Source: Thiofilum sp.
GTDB lineage: Bacteria > Pseudomonadota > Gammaproteobacteria > Thiotrichales > Thiotrichaceae
Length of the DNA: 64,000 bases
Direction: 5' to 3'
NCBI RefSeq assembly: GCF_016711335.1
Contig: NZ_JADJTF010000001.1
Coordinates: forward strand, 3,906,001-3,970,000
Under the pieces are notes generated by a model, which saw only the letters and a list, made by a program, of their open reading frames with translations, did no database searches and had not been told where the DNA came from. Shown here one piece after another: positions 44,174 to 53,841 of the stretch (within the stretch, counting starts at the first letter, position 1; the number at the start of each line of letters is the position of its first letter). The position numbers were made by a program, and so were the translations under genes.

Positions 44174-46066
44174 TGTTTTAAGCTGCAGTATTTGAAGCCT
44201 TTTATTTATAGCTTCAGTAATGTAAATTTTTCCATCATAAATCTGGAGATTTGTTAAATCCGAGTAATTCATGTATCCAACACCACTACTACCCAAATTA
44301 ACTATTTTTTTTAAAGAATCATCTTCATAACTAAATAAATCAAAATTTTTATCTACTAACATTAACTTCCCACTAGATAAAAATATTTTTTCTGCAATAT
44401 ATACATGTGAGTTTAATTGACTATCGCTATTTAAGCCATTATCATCCCATATATACCCAAAAACCTGATGATTAAATGAATCTCGCAAATAGATGTGGGT
44501 TTTATTAGTTGCAACTGAAATGGCTACTATATTATCATAGGCTGAAATAACCTGATTACCATCCGAATTAGAAATATCTATCTCAATTGATATGAATTTA
44601 TTTTCGGCTTTTATAAACTTGTATAACCTATTATATCCTTTTCCCCCTGATTGAAAGGGTTCACTTGTTGTTAGATAGACATTATCAAACTGATCGCTTG
44701 CTATGTATATATCATTACGTCCTTGGAGACCAGACTCAAGAGAGGCCACTACCTCATAGGACATATCATTTAAATAAACAACAGCAATATAAGAATTGTT
44801 TGTTTTTTCATCTTTAATAACTAACCAAGCCTTATCGCCAAATCCATAAAAAGAAGCTAAAATAACACATTGATTATTTTGATTAAACAAATTCACACTT
44901 TTCAAGAGAGTAAATCTTTGATCAAAACGACTAATACTTTTATTAGTTATAAAAATAAAATCATTACTTTTCTCATCTTTAAACATTCTTTTTGGATACC
45001 CAATAGCTGAGTAAATTTCCAACCTTGCCCCCCCCCACTCTGTCGAAGAACTATCATCTAAGTTTATCTTTTTTATAAAATCATTCACCTGATCAAAAAT
45101 AAACAACTGATTATTTTTTACAAAAGCAGCAATTTGTCTAAGATTAGCAATACTTTTCGAGAGGTTCATCTCTTCTGAGATTTCACTATTAGATAAAAAA
45201 TACTTTTTCTCACTCAAACTTTGCCCAAGTCTATTATATATATGGAACGTGCCACTGAATGGTATAGAAAAGATCAAGTTATCACTTTCATCAACATCTA
45301 TATTTGTAATAGCATCTGCATTATTTTCTTTATAATAAGGAGTACTCCAAGACTTATAACTATAATCAACATAACTATATTTTCTTATTGATTTTATTGA
45401 AGCCAAATAAAAATCATTACTATTATTTAAGAACTTTATATCGGAAAACTCTTCAGATAAAGGTATTTCAGAAAATTTCTCATTATTAATATAAAGCTCA
45501 ATCCGATTTGTAAATAATACTGCCAAGACACCATATTTAGATATAGCCACAGAAAGAGGTATAAAATGCGATGAGTTTGTGGATATTGTCTCTACAGTGC
45601 AACTATCAATAAATGAGTCAAAATCATCTATAATCGGATTTGTAAAGCTAAGCGACTTTATAAAAGTACCAGAAGAAGAAAAATACTGTAATCTACAATT
45701 GAAAGGATCTGTAACATATATATTACCATCGTTATCAATGTCCATGTTAATAAACATACCCTTATAACTTAAGCCATTAGCTTGTAGCCTAAATTTGCCG
45801 TCAATAGTACTCTCACTTTTTCCACCCCATCTATTTAAAACATATCCATCAAAAGTTACTCTACTTATTAAACCACTAGTTTTATCCATCACTATAAAAG
45901 TATTTGTGCTTTTTTCATATACAACACCACCTACAGCATCAAAATACCAAGGTTGTGCTATATTAGGCCATACCCTATCAAATTGGGTATAATCACCCGC
46001 ATAAGCTAGCCTTATCAAAAACAGCACACTAAAAGAGAAAATCTTTACATATGTATAAAATTTCAT
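41056..46066 (-). pseudogene. Secreted beta-propeller / caspase-like protein, broken copy
   Basis: The N-terminal part starts at ATG 46066 with a signal peptide (IFSFSVLFLIRLAYAGD) and an AT-rich NHL-type propeller, then the caspase-like domain up to QDAISFSHLFWNQVF. There the frame breaks at a shortened A run (about 43631, A5 instead of A6). Two more lesions follow: GTATG replaces GGGGCCG (about 43450) and GGTA replaces GGGCCA (about 41830), each losing two bases. Four reading frames now cover what copy 2 codes as one protein. If the lesions are real, only the propeller plus most of the caspase-like domain would be made. The catalytic His and Cys are upstream of the first break. Confidence 0.85.
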
Positions 46067-46220
46067 AGATAACCTCTATTCTTTATATAACCCCCCCTTT
46101 TTATTCAAATAAAGCTGCTAGGAGTAACTGCCTTTTAAGACTAATTAATATTTATATAAACAAATATTAAATTATTAATTTTTGTTCAGCTAATTTTTAT
46201 TAAACCTTGGCATGAGTAAA

Positions 46221-46904
46221 CTATCTTTTAATCACTCCTAGAGTTTTCACAAGCAACCAAGCTAAGCCAACTAGTCCCCAAAGTCCATATCTAACCAAAG
46301 CACGAAAGACATCATGTTTTCTTAACCAATCAGCAAAAGGAGGCGAATAACGATAATACTGTCGTACAAACCAAGTCCCCCAACGATTAGTCAAAAGATG
46401 CTGATCCCTAAAATTTGACAAAATCTTTACCTCCGGTGCTAAAGCAGAACCGTAAGTAGCTGTAGCAATAAAACATCCTCCCCCACCACCACCCGAACTT
46501 GGAGTCGGAGTCGGAGTCGGAGTCGGAGTCGGAGTCGGAGTCGGAGTCGGAGTCGGAGTCGGAGTCGGAGTCGGAGTCGGAGTCGGAGTCGGAGTCGGAG
46601 TCGGAGTCGGAGTCGGAGTCGGAGTCGGAGTCGGAGTCGGAGTCGGAGTCGGAGTCGGAGTCGGAGTCGGAGTCGGAGTCGGAGTCGGAGTCGGAGTCGG
46701 AGTCGGAGTCGGAGTCACTGGCAAGGTTACGGTTTGTCCCGTCAAAGGTAAATTGGTAGGCGATAAATCCTTGCCGGTCTCCTTTTCCTTTAGCACCATT
46801 CCTTCTATGTCTACACGGTAGGTCTTATCGGTAGTAGCCAATACCTTATTAGCCACATACATCACTAATAATGGAAAATACCTTCTACCTTTAAAATTGC
46901 GCAT
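46221..46904 (-). CDS. CFI-box protein with long proline-threonine repeat linker
   Basis: The ATG at 46904 (MRNFKGRRYFPLLVMYVANK) has GGAG nine bases ahead and a signal-like hydrophobic start; an ATG eight codons upstream lacks a good site. After about 60 residues comes a linker of about 72 residues coded by the 36-fold hexamer repeat (Pro-Thr repeats), then SSGGGGGGCFIATATYGS, the CFI-box motif of a family with a C-terminal sorting-like domain. The following APEVKILSNFRDQHLLTNRW and QYYRYSPPFADWL are typical of that domain, and a final membrane helix (LWGLVGLAWLLVKTLGV) ends in basic residues. It lies between the two propeller/caspase-like genes on the same strand. Confidence 0.8.
   Translation of the reverse strand: MRNFKGRRYFPLLVMYVANKVLATTDKTYRVDIEGMVLKEKETGKDLSPTNLPLTGQTVTLPVTPTPTPTPTPTPTPTPTPTPTPTPTPTPTPTPTPTPTPTPTPTPTPTPTPTPTPTPTPTPTPTPTPTPTPTPSSGGGGGGCFIATATYGSALAPEVKILSNFRDQHLLTNRWGTWFVRQYYRYSPPFADWLRKHDVFRALVRYGLWGLVGLAWLLVKTLGVIKR
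46501..46716 (+). repeat. Perfect hexanucleotide microsatellite, 36 copies
   Basis: GGAGTC is repeated 36 times without a single interruption (216 bases). On the coding minus strand it reads as alternating Pro and Thr codons. A 6-bp unit changes linker length by two residues without breaking the frame. Confidence 0.98.
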
Positions 46905-46933
46905 AAAGACTATCTCCAATTTTTCCATCTAAA

Positions 46934-49900
46934 ACTAAGGATTCTAAGTACTAGCCTAAAGAAGCCTTAGTAAAGTTACGATTTATCTTTCATAGTTGAC
47001 GATAAGTTGTTGAGTGCCCTTGCTTAGAGCATAAGGCTGAGCCAAGATAAAAGAGAGCGTGCCATTGTCCGCCTGATACGTCTGGGTCGCCCCTAACTGA
47101 CTATCCTCTGCATCCACTTGCTGGTTCTGGTTGATATCATGGTAGAGCTTTACCCCTTTCAGATCCGTGACTTCATGTCCAGACCCACTGCCTTTGATGC
47201 TCAGTTGGGAGAGAACAGCTTCTTGATCGGCTAGGTTGAGTTGTAAGGCTTGAACCACTAGAGCACCGGTATAGGTGATCGGGTACTCTGTCTTGAGTAG
47301 TTTGCCTACTTGAACAATAGGCACTTGTGTTTGGGGATTGAGGGTCGGGTCATCAGGGTCAGTGGCATTTTTCACGGTCAACGTGAGGTCTTGGCTCAAG
47401 CTCTCTCCTGCTTTAGGATTGAGTTGTAGGGTCAAGGCTTGATAGCCACTGGCGTCGGCTATGAGGCTCGTGCTACCGGCTCGGAGTTTGAGTTCATAAC
47501 GTCCGTCGGCTTGGGTGGTATATTGTTGGTTGTCGAGGGTATAGACCTTGACTCCAGCTAGGGGAGTACCTGCTTTATTACGAATAACGCCTTGGATGAC
47601 GGCATCTTGTGGAGCGTTGGTGGGGTAGACGCTGACCCAATAGCCATTAGCCAGATTGTTGTGGGTTGCCGTGCCCGGTGCAGGGCTGATTTGTAGGTAG
47701 TAGGTCTGTGTTCCTGTTTCAGGGGGTAACCAATAGGCTAGTTCTACACTGTCATGGGCCACACTGTCTAGGGTGTAGGGGTCGGGGTGGCTATTAGAGA
47801 GTAAGGCTAAGGGGTTGCCTTGGCTATCATATAAATGAATGACCGCATCGACTGTCGAGTTGAGACTGTCTACTTTAAGAGTGTACTGACCTCGGCTTGG
47901 ATCAGCCTCAAACCGAATGAAGTCCTGATCCTTCGAGTCATGGAAGTTATGCCATTGTCGATAGTGGGTCAGGCTACTGAGTGTGCTGGCAGTGCTACGG
48001 TCATTATCTCCTTTCACTTCATACGCATCCACACCGACGGTTTGGGTGACGTAACTAGTGCGAGCTACCGAGATACGTTGGTGGGTATCCTTGGCATAGT
48101 AGTGGATGGTGTAGGTACCGGCTTGGGTAAAGAGGGAGGGGGTACTTTGCCAACGTCCATTGCCCACGTCACTTAAGGCTAGCTCTTGAGCCACACCGGT
48201 TTGATGGGTCAGGGAATCGTATTCAGGCGGGATGATTTCGGCCCACACGGACTCAATAGGCGCTAGACTTACGATTTGATCGACCCATAAGGTGCTTTGG
48301 GTGGTGGTGGTCAGGGTGTCGCTGTCAGCAACCTGTCCAATGCTAGGTTCATCGGCGGCGAGGAGGATGTTTAAGCCTAGGGCGTAGTAGCGGGCTTGGG
48401 TACGGTCGTCTTTTTCATTGCTCTGGTTATTGCCATTGCTATTGATTTGGGGGCTTTGGTAACGACGCATGGCGGCCTCTGCCCCATTAAAGGCGTCCGC
48501 TAGGGTAGCGCCTTGAGTGACTTTGCTCCAGAAGTAGCGGGAAAAGCTCAGATCGCCTTGGTTCAGTAGATAGTTATTTTCCCCTAAGGCACTACTGCTG
48601 ATGAGGAGCCATCGCTTAGCCTCAGCGGCGGTAGAGGAAGAAACTGCACTTAATGCAGCCAACCCTGTACCCGAACCATTGCCCTCCAAAATCACGGTCA
48701 GTGTACCTTGAATGTTGGCTTGAGCTTGGTTTAACCATTGGGTTAAGTCAGTTAAGCTGACCCGTTCGGTAGGATTGATGTAGTAATCCCCTGCGATAAT
48801 ATCACCGGCTAAATAGACCACTAGATCAGAAGTATCTGTAATGCTAGTGCTTTGAGTTAGCACAAACTCTAAACCTTCACGGCTACTGGCTCTATCCACC
48901 CCCACCGTACCGACATTACTCGCACTTTGATAGTCAATGCTGGTGTCCGCATAACCTTGTCCTTTCAGTGCTCGATAGGCGTAGTCGGTTTGGGCTTGTA
49001 ATGCTGGGGTAAGTTGTCCTGTACTATCAACACCCGTAACTAATACGGCTTTGCGACTTAAGGGACTAATGACGTTGAGGGTGGTGACTTGTGGGTAGGA
49101 GGTATTACCCGACTGGTCTTGGGCATAGACGGTGATTTGGTAAGTACCGGGTTGTTCAAATCCGTCAAATTGACCTTGGTAGCTACCATCCGCCTGTAAC
49201 GTGAGATCAAAGCGCGGCAAGTTTTGTACGGGAGTACCTTTTTGAGTGAGGTTGGCATAGGGTGGAGTAATCATACCCCACACGCTTTGAATCGCTTGGT
49301 CATCCGCTACGTTATAGGCGGTAATGGTGGCGGTGGTTTCACCTTTGTTAACCGGACTGACAGAAATACGGTCAATGGTGGGGGCCGTTCCCGCATACAC
49401 AATGCCATTACCAATGGCTTGTTGGGCCAAGTGGGTGTAGTCCTGAGGGGTATTGGTCAGACCATCGCCATTGCTATCGAGTTGTGGGGTTTGTTGGTTT
49501 AAAAACGCTTGGGTAATGCTGGTGTGCGTCGCTTGGAAGGCTTCTTCTATAGGTTTACCCGAAAAAACTTGGTTCCAAAACAGATGGGAGAAGGATATGG
49601 CATCTTGGAAGTAGGCATTTTCCCCAGCGCGGGTGCTAGTAATAACGGTACGCGGATAGGTACTGTTGGTTAAGAGGGGTTGGAAGGAACCCGACTCACA
49701 CGCATCATAAATCACAGTGACTTTGCCTGGCATGACCGCTTGGAGTTCAGTTAACCACTGGTTGAGTTCACTCGCCTGAAGCACTTCGCCTCCCCCCAGT
49801 TGGAAGGTGCCTGCCCCCCCGTGACCGATCATATACAGGACGACATCTTCACCGTCTTTGGCCCACTCCGTCAGCGCAGCTTTGAGGTTAGCACGGGTGG

Positions 49901-50105
49901 GTAAGCCATCCACATCATCGGGCTTACCATTGCCGTCTAAATCTAATTGCGTATTGCGATTGAGGTACTGGATGTTTTCTTTGGTGTAGCCTTGATTGGC
50001 TAGCACCCAAAACGCATGGTTCGCATTCGCCTGCGATTCGTCCCACAGTGCATTCCCAGACTCATCTCCTCCAACCACCAACACTGCTTTGCTTCGGTCG
50101 GGAAC
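46934..50105. repeat. Large direct repeat, copy 2 (intact)
   Basis: The partner of 41007-44173. It covers the 3' untranslated start and the C-terminal 1040 residues of the intact caspase-like gene. GC content is clearly higher than in the N-terminal parts of both genes. Confidence 0.85.
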
Positions 50106-51929
50106 ATCTTTAAAACTTAATACTTGTAAACGCATATTATTTCTTTCAGTAATAATAGCTTCATGACTGTTAATAGTTATATTATTAACATCTGAATATT
50201 TTGAGTAATCAACGCCAAAACCACCCAGTTTTATTTCTTTTACTAATTTGTCCTCTCTAAACTCTAACAAATTGAAATCGCCGTCGATTAAAAATAATGC
50301 CCCATCAAAAGAGGTCATGTTTTGTATAGTCGCACCTTTTAAAATATATGCCAGACTAACTAAACCTTCATTACTCCAACTCATTTTCTTTACATCAACT
50401 GTACTATCCCCCTGACTGTAAGAAATATAAATCTCATGCTCATTGTTTGATTTCGAAAAAACAATTAGGTTTTGGTAGCCGAGACTCAAAGAATCAGCAC
50501 CTAATATTTCATACGTATTGGTAATAGTATTTACTTTATATAAGTTAGTTGAGGATGGAAAAAAATCAGAGGGAAGTAAAAATATATTCCCAAAATCATC
50601 AGAATCAATATATATTTTATATAACATTGTAGCTGGCTCAATGATATCATTTAAAGCGTAGCTCTTTTCGAAAAGCATATCTTCCAATGAAAAAATAGTC
50701 AGATAAACTTTTTTTAAGTTCTTGTTCTCAAGGCCAACTATAACTTTTCCAGAAGAATTGAAAGAAACATCATAAACTTTTGCAATATTTTTTGTTTCAA
50801 AAAAACTATGGTTCGATATTATTTTAAAATCGCTATCAAATATTGATATACTTTCATTGGAAACAACTATATATATTTTTCTTTTGTTATCATAAAAAGA
50901 AAACAATGGATAGCCAGTAGCATCATAAATATGTGAAATAGAGGCTCCAAACCTTACTTTGCTTTCATCATTTAAATTTACTTTGCTTATAAAAAGATTA
51001 TTTTGATCAATTAAATATAGAGAGTTTTTATCGTCAAAAAAACCTGCCACCTGCCTATCCATATAAAGAGACGTATTATCCACATAATCATCTTCATTTT
51101 GAAAATCCTCTCGACTCTTAAAATATTTCCTTTTATAAACTTCTTGACCGCTTTTATTATATTTATATAATATACCACTCGCTGTAATTGAGAAAACTAA
51201 ATTACTACTATCATCCACGGAAATATTTGTTACCGGAGTAAGAAGTGCTATACCATTTGCATAGTATGGCATTTGCCATTCAACATATTTTTTATTAGCA
51301 TATGTATAGTACCTTCCAGTTTCGGCTGAAACCAAATAAAAATCATTGGTGCCATTTAAAAAAACCAAATCTGAGTACTCTTTTTCAAGTGATAATGAGT
51401 CTATATATTTTTCATTCTTAAAAAAATCTAATCTATTTGAAAATAAAATTGCTAACAATCCTTCATTTGAAACTGCCACTGACAAAGGTATATCATCAAA
51501 ACTTATCGTGCTTAGAAAATTTCCACTATAAGAAAATATTTGAACCCTATAATTGAATGGGTCAGTTATATAAATATTTCCTTGAGCATCAATATCCATA
51601 TTGTTTGCCAGTCCCTCAGAATAACTACCTGCGTATGAGAAATGCCCATTTTCTTTTCCCTTCCCCCCCCACCTATTGATAATATTATTATTTGAAGACA
51701 GTCTTGTAATTATTCCATTTGACTTATCCATCACTAGAAATGTTCTACTAGTACTATCAAATATGGCTGCCCCAATTGAGTAAAAATATAAAGGCTGAAC
51801 AAGGTTAGGCCACATTTTTTGAAACTGCACATACTCGCCCGCATATAAATTACTAAATATAAATAAACAGCTAAATAATAAAATTTTTAGCTTTAGCTTA
51901 ATATGAAGCCAATAAAATCTGTGATTCAT
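46983..51929 (-). CDS. Giant secreted protein: beta-propeller, caspase-like and degenerate caspase-like domains
   Basis: The 1648 residues have a signal peptide (KILLFSCLFIFSNLYAGEY), an AT-rich NHL/six-bladed propeller-like region (about 31-605, with NRWGGKG and NIYITDPFNYRVQIFS), and a C13/caspase-like protease domain (about 612-845). Its likely catalytic His is in YMIGHGGAG (near 701) and Cys in YDACESGSF (near 743); GNGKPDDVDG and SNGDGLTN look like Ca-binding loops. An Ig-like domain follows, then a second caspase-like fold (about 955-1160, KAVLVTGVDSTG) where the His and Cys positions read YLAGD and EGNGSG, so it should be inactive. PPC-like (about 1290-1420), CarboxypepD-regulatory-like (GVIRNKAGTPLAGVKVY) and an unknown C-terminal domain complete it. 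Target and processing are unknown. Confidence 0.85.
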   Translation of the reverse strand: MNHRFYWLHIKLKLKILLFSCLFIFSNLYAGEYVQFQKMWPNLVQPLYFYSIGAAIFDSTSRTFLVMDKSNGIITRLSSNNNIINRWGGKGKENGHFSYAGSYSEGLANNMDIDAQGNIYITDPFNYRVQIFSYSGNFLSTISFDDIPLSVAVSNEGLLAILFSNRLDFFKNEKYIDSLSLEKEYSDLVFLNGTNDFYLVSAETGRYYTYANKKYVEWQMPYYANGIALLTPVTNISVDDSSNLVFSITASGILYKYNKSGQEVYKRKYFKSREDFQNEDDYVDNTSLYMDRQVAGFFDDKNSLYLIDQNNLFISKVNLNDESKVRFGASISHIYDATGYPLFSFYDNKRKIYIVVSNESISIFDSDFKIISNHSFFETKNIAKVYDVSFNSSGKVIVGLENKNLKKVYLTIFSLEDMLFEKSYALNDIIEPATMLYKIYIDSDDFGNIFLLPSDFFPSSTNLYKVNTITNTYEILGADSLSLGYQNLIVFSKSNNEHEIYISYSQGDSTVDVKKMSWSNEGLVSLAYILKGATIQNMTSFDGALFLIDGDFNLLEFREDKLVKEIKLGGFGVDYSKYSDVNNITINSHEAIITERNNMRLQVLSFKDVPDRSKAVLVVGGDESGNALWDESQANANHAFWVLANQGYTKENIQYLNRNTQLDLDGNGKPDDVDGLPTRANLKAALTEWAKDGEDVVLYMIGHGGAGTFQLGGGEVLQASELNQWLTELQAVMPGKVTVIYDACESGSFQPLLTNSTYPRTVITSTRAGENAYFQDAISFSHLFWNQVFSGKPIEEAFQATHTSITQAFLNQQTPQLDSNGDGLTNTPQDYTHLAQQAIGNGIVYAGTAPTIDRISVSPVNKGETTATITAYNVADDQAIQSVWGMITPPYANLTQKGTPVQNLPRFDLTLQADGSYQGQFDGFEQPGTYQITVYAQDQSGNTSYPQVTTLNVISPLSRKAVLVTGVDSTGQLTPALQAQTDYAYRALKGQGYADTSIDYQSASNVGTVGVDRASSREGLEFVLTQSTSITDTSDLVVYLAGDIIAGDYYINPTERVSLTDLTQWLNQAQANIQGTLTVILEGNGSGTGLAALSAVSSSTAAEAKRWLLISSSALGENNYLLNQGDLSFSRYFWSKVTQGATLADAFNGAEAAMRRYQSPQINSNGNNQSNEKDDRTQARYYALGLNILLAADEPSIGQVADSDTLTTTTQSTLWVDQIVSLAPIESVWAEIIPPEYDSLTHQTGVAQELALSDVGNGRWQSTPSLFTQAGTYTIHYYAKDTHQRISVARTSYVTQTVGVDAYEVKGDNDRSTASTLSSLTHYRQWHNFHDSKDQDFIRFEADPSRGQYTLKVDSLNSTVDAVIHLYDSQGNPLALLSNSHPDPYTLDSVAHDSVELAYWLPPETGTQTYYLQISPAPGTATHNNLANGYWVSVYPTNAPQDAVIQGVIRNKAGTPLAGVKVYTLDNQQYTTQADGRYELKLRAGSTSLIADASGYQALTLQLNPKAGESLSQDLTLTVKNATDPDDPTLNPQTQVPIVQVGKLLKTEYPITYTGALVVQALQLNLADQEAVLSQLSIKGSGSGHEVTDLKGVKLYHDINQNQQVDAEDSQLGATQTYQADNGTLSFILAQPYALSKGTQQLIVNYER

Positions 51930-52017
51930 ATATATGCCTTTAATATCATAACAGTATCAAAATAATACAGTAATTTAACAATTAAATCTAAAGCAAAGGA
52001 TAAATAGAATAATTACC

Positions 52018-53841
52018 TTATCTAAACTGACAATCTACTCCTTTTGATCTTTTTTCAATAGTTAAACTACTTTCCTCTTCAGCCACAGCTATAGAGCATG
52101 GTGGCTTTATTTCGTTAGCAAGAAAATCCAAGCGTAAAGTATTCAGCATATTATTTGGATTAACCTCATTAGCAATAAACACCTCACCATCCAATGCTTG
52201 AACAACACCTCTAGCCGTCGTAGTTGAGGTAGGATTACGAAGCAAGGTGGACTGTAAATTAAGCTTTCCTCCTTGAGCACCTGTAGAATCCGCACTAATA
52301 CGGCTCCTATCTAAAACCACTAACTCTACATTATCAAAATTAATATTCCCACCATTTCCAACACCTCCAGAAACAGAGGCTAATATTTTACTATTTTTTA
52401 AGTCAATCAGTTTGGCATTCTTTAAATTAATATTTCCACCGGTTGCAATATTAGCTTTCGATGAAATAAAGCTATCTTTTACTAGTACATTAGAGTTAGC
52501 TACAATATTAATATCTCCAGCATCACCATATCCATTACCAGCAACAGCTATAGTAGCACCAGAATCTAAAATCAACTGATCAGTATTAATATTAACAGCC
52601 CCCCCCTTACCAATTGATCCCGACAAAGTATTAGAGGTAATCAGAGCAGAATCTTCACTAGCATCACCATCATTAAATATATCGCCATTTCCTTTGATTG
52701 ATAAACTTGGTGTACTAATTGTAATGTTACCTGCATTACCTGATGTATTACGATGAGCTACTGTACTAACAGTTCCATTAGAACTAATATTAAATGATTT
52801 TTCTGCCTTAATAGTAATATCGCCAGCATTACCACTATTAAAGTAGGTATTAGAAGTAATAAAAGCATCATCAGCTAACAAGCCTAGCTGAGTATTAATA
52901 TTTATTTTTCCAGCATGACCTGAGGTAAAGCTATTAGTGCTTAAACCACTACTTCCAGACATAGAATAACTATTGCTATTTATATTAATATTACCCGCAT
53001 TACCTACTCCATGTGTATCACTACTAATCTGAGATTTGCTTGCTAAGTTAACCCTATCTGCCTGAAGATTAATATTACCTGCATTTTTAGTATCATAAGT
53101 ACTAGTAGTTATACGAGCATTATCATATAAATTAATAGTTGCACCCAAGTTTTTTTCCAACCTTAGAGTATCCTCAAAAAAATTGACATTATTATTTTTG
53201 GCACTACTGATTATATTAATACTCCCCCCACTAAGACCATTTTTTCCTATATCACTTTGAGTAATATCAATATCACCACCAATGATATTTAAACTTTTGC
53301 TATTAGACACGTAAAAGTCATCTGCCTTAACTACTATTTTTCCTAGTGGTTGCTCTGTTGAGAAACCAAAGGAAGCTAAAGGCGCAATAGTTAATGTGCT
53401 ACTAGCCTTAGGATTAGTGTCAAAATAAGCACCATCATTAAACTTTAGATAGTTAGCACTAGAAGCATAAAAAGAACCTTGTACATCTAGTTGTGCATTT
53501 TTTCCAAAAATAATTCCTTTGGGATTTATGAAAAATAAATCAGCATTAGGTATATTTGATCTAATCAATCCATTAATGTTACTTACATTACTCCCTGTCA
53601 CTCTACTAATAACATTACTTACAGAAGGAGAGCCTGAGAAATTTGCTATCTCTCCCGCATTTATGGAAAATTCACTAAAGCTATGAAATAAGTTCCCTCC
53701 CATTTGTGTACCTAGTGCTGCATCAATTTGATAGTTAGGCCCAATAAGAGAAGTGGCAGCTCCTAAGGTTCCATCCGTTATAATTTCAGCTTTCACAGTT
53801 AAACTAGTAGCTAAAATAATTATTACTGTTATTAATCTCAT
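52018..53841 (-). CDS. Two-partner secretion exoprotein (filamentous haemagglutinin N-terminal domain)
   Basis: The ATG at 53841 overlaps the CHAT gene stop as TGATG and gives 607 residues. A signal peptide (ITVIIILATSLTVKA) precedes the TPS secretion domain with FSEFSINAGEIANFSG, LIRSNIPNADLFFINPKGII and FGKNAQLDVQGSF. The rest is a right-handed beta-helix with repeated GNAGNI-type turns. The C-terminus has two Cys (PPCSIAVAEEE and VDCQFR). It is short for a haemagglutinin, so it is more like a processed or surface-anchored effector. The transporter is coded two genes upstream. Confidence 0.9.
   Translation of the reverse strand: MRLITVIIILATSLTVKAEIITDGTLGAATSLIGPNYQIDAALGTQMGGNLFHSFSEFSINAGEIANFSGSPSVSNVISRVTGSNVSNINGLIRSNIPNADLFFINPKGIIFGKNAQLDVQGSFYASSANYLKFNDGAYFDTNPKASSTLTIAPLASFGFSTEQPLGKIVVKADDFYVSNSKSLNIIGGDIDITQSDIGKNGLSGGSINIISSAKNNNVNFFEDTLRLEKNLGATINLYDNARITTSTYDTKNAGNINLQADRVNLASKSQISSDTHGVGNAGNININSNSYSMSGSSGLSTNSFTSGHAGKININTQLGLLADDAFITSNTYFNSGNAGDITIKAEKSFNISSNGTVSTVAHRNTSGNAGNITISTPSLSIKGNGDIFNDGDASEDSALITSNTLSGSIGKGGAVNINTDQLILDSGATIAVAGNGYGDAGDINIVANSNVLVKDSFISSKANIATGGNINLKNAKLIDLKNSKILASVSGGVGNGGNINFDNVELVVLDRSRISADSTGAQGGKLNLQSTLLRNPTSTTTARGVVQALDGEVFIANEVNPNNMLNTLRLDFLANEIKPPCSIAVAEEESSLTIEKRSKGVDCQFR

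Noticed and set aside
46499..46759. Plus-strand frame of Glu-Ser repeats over the hexamer array
   Set aside because: It is the opposite-strand reading of the Pro-Thr repeat; the minus strand has a signal-like start and a CFI-box domain.
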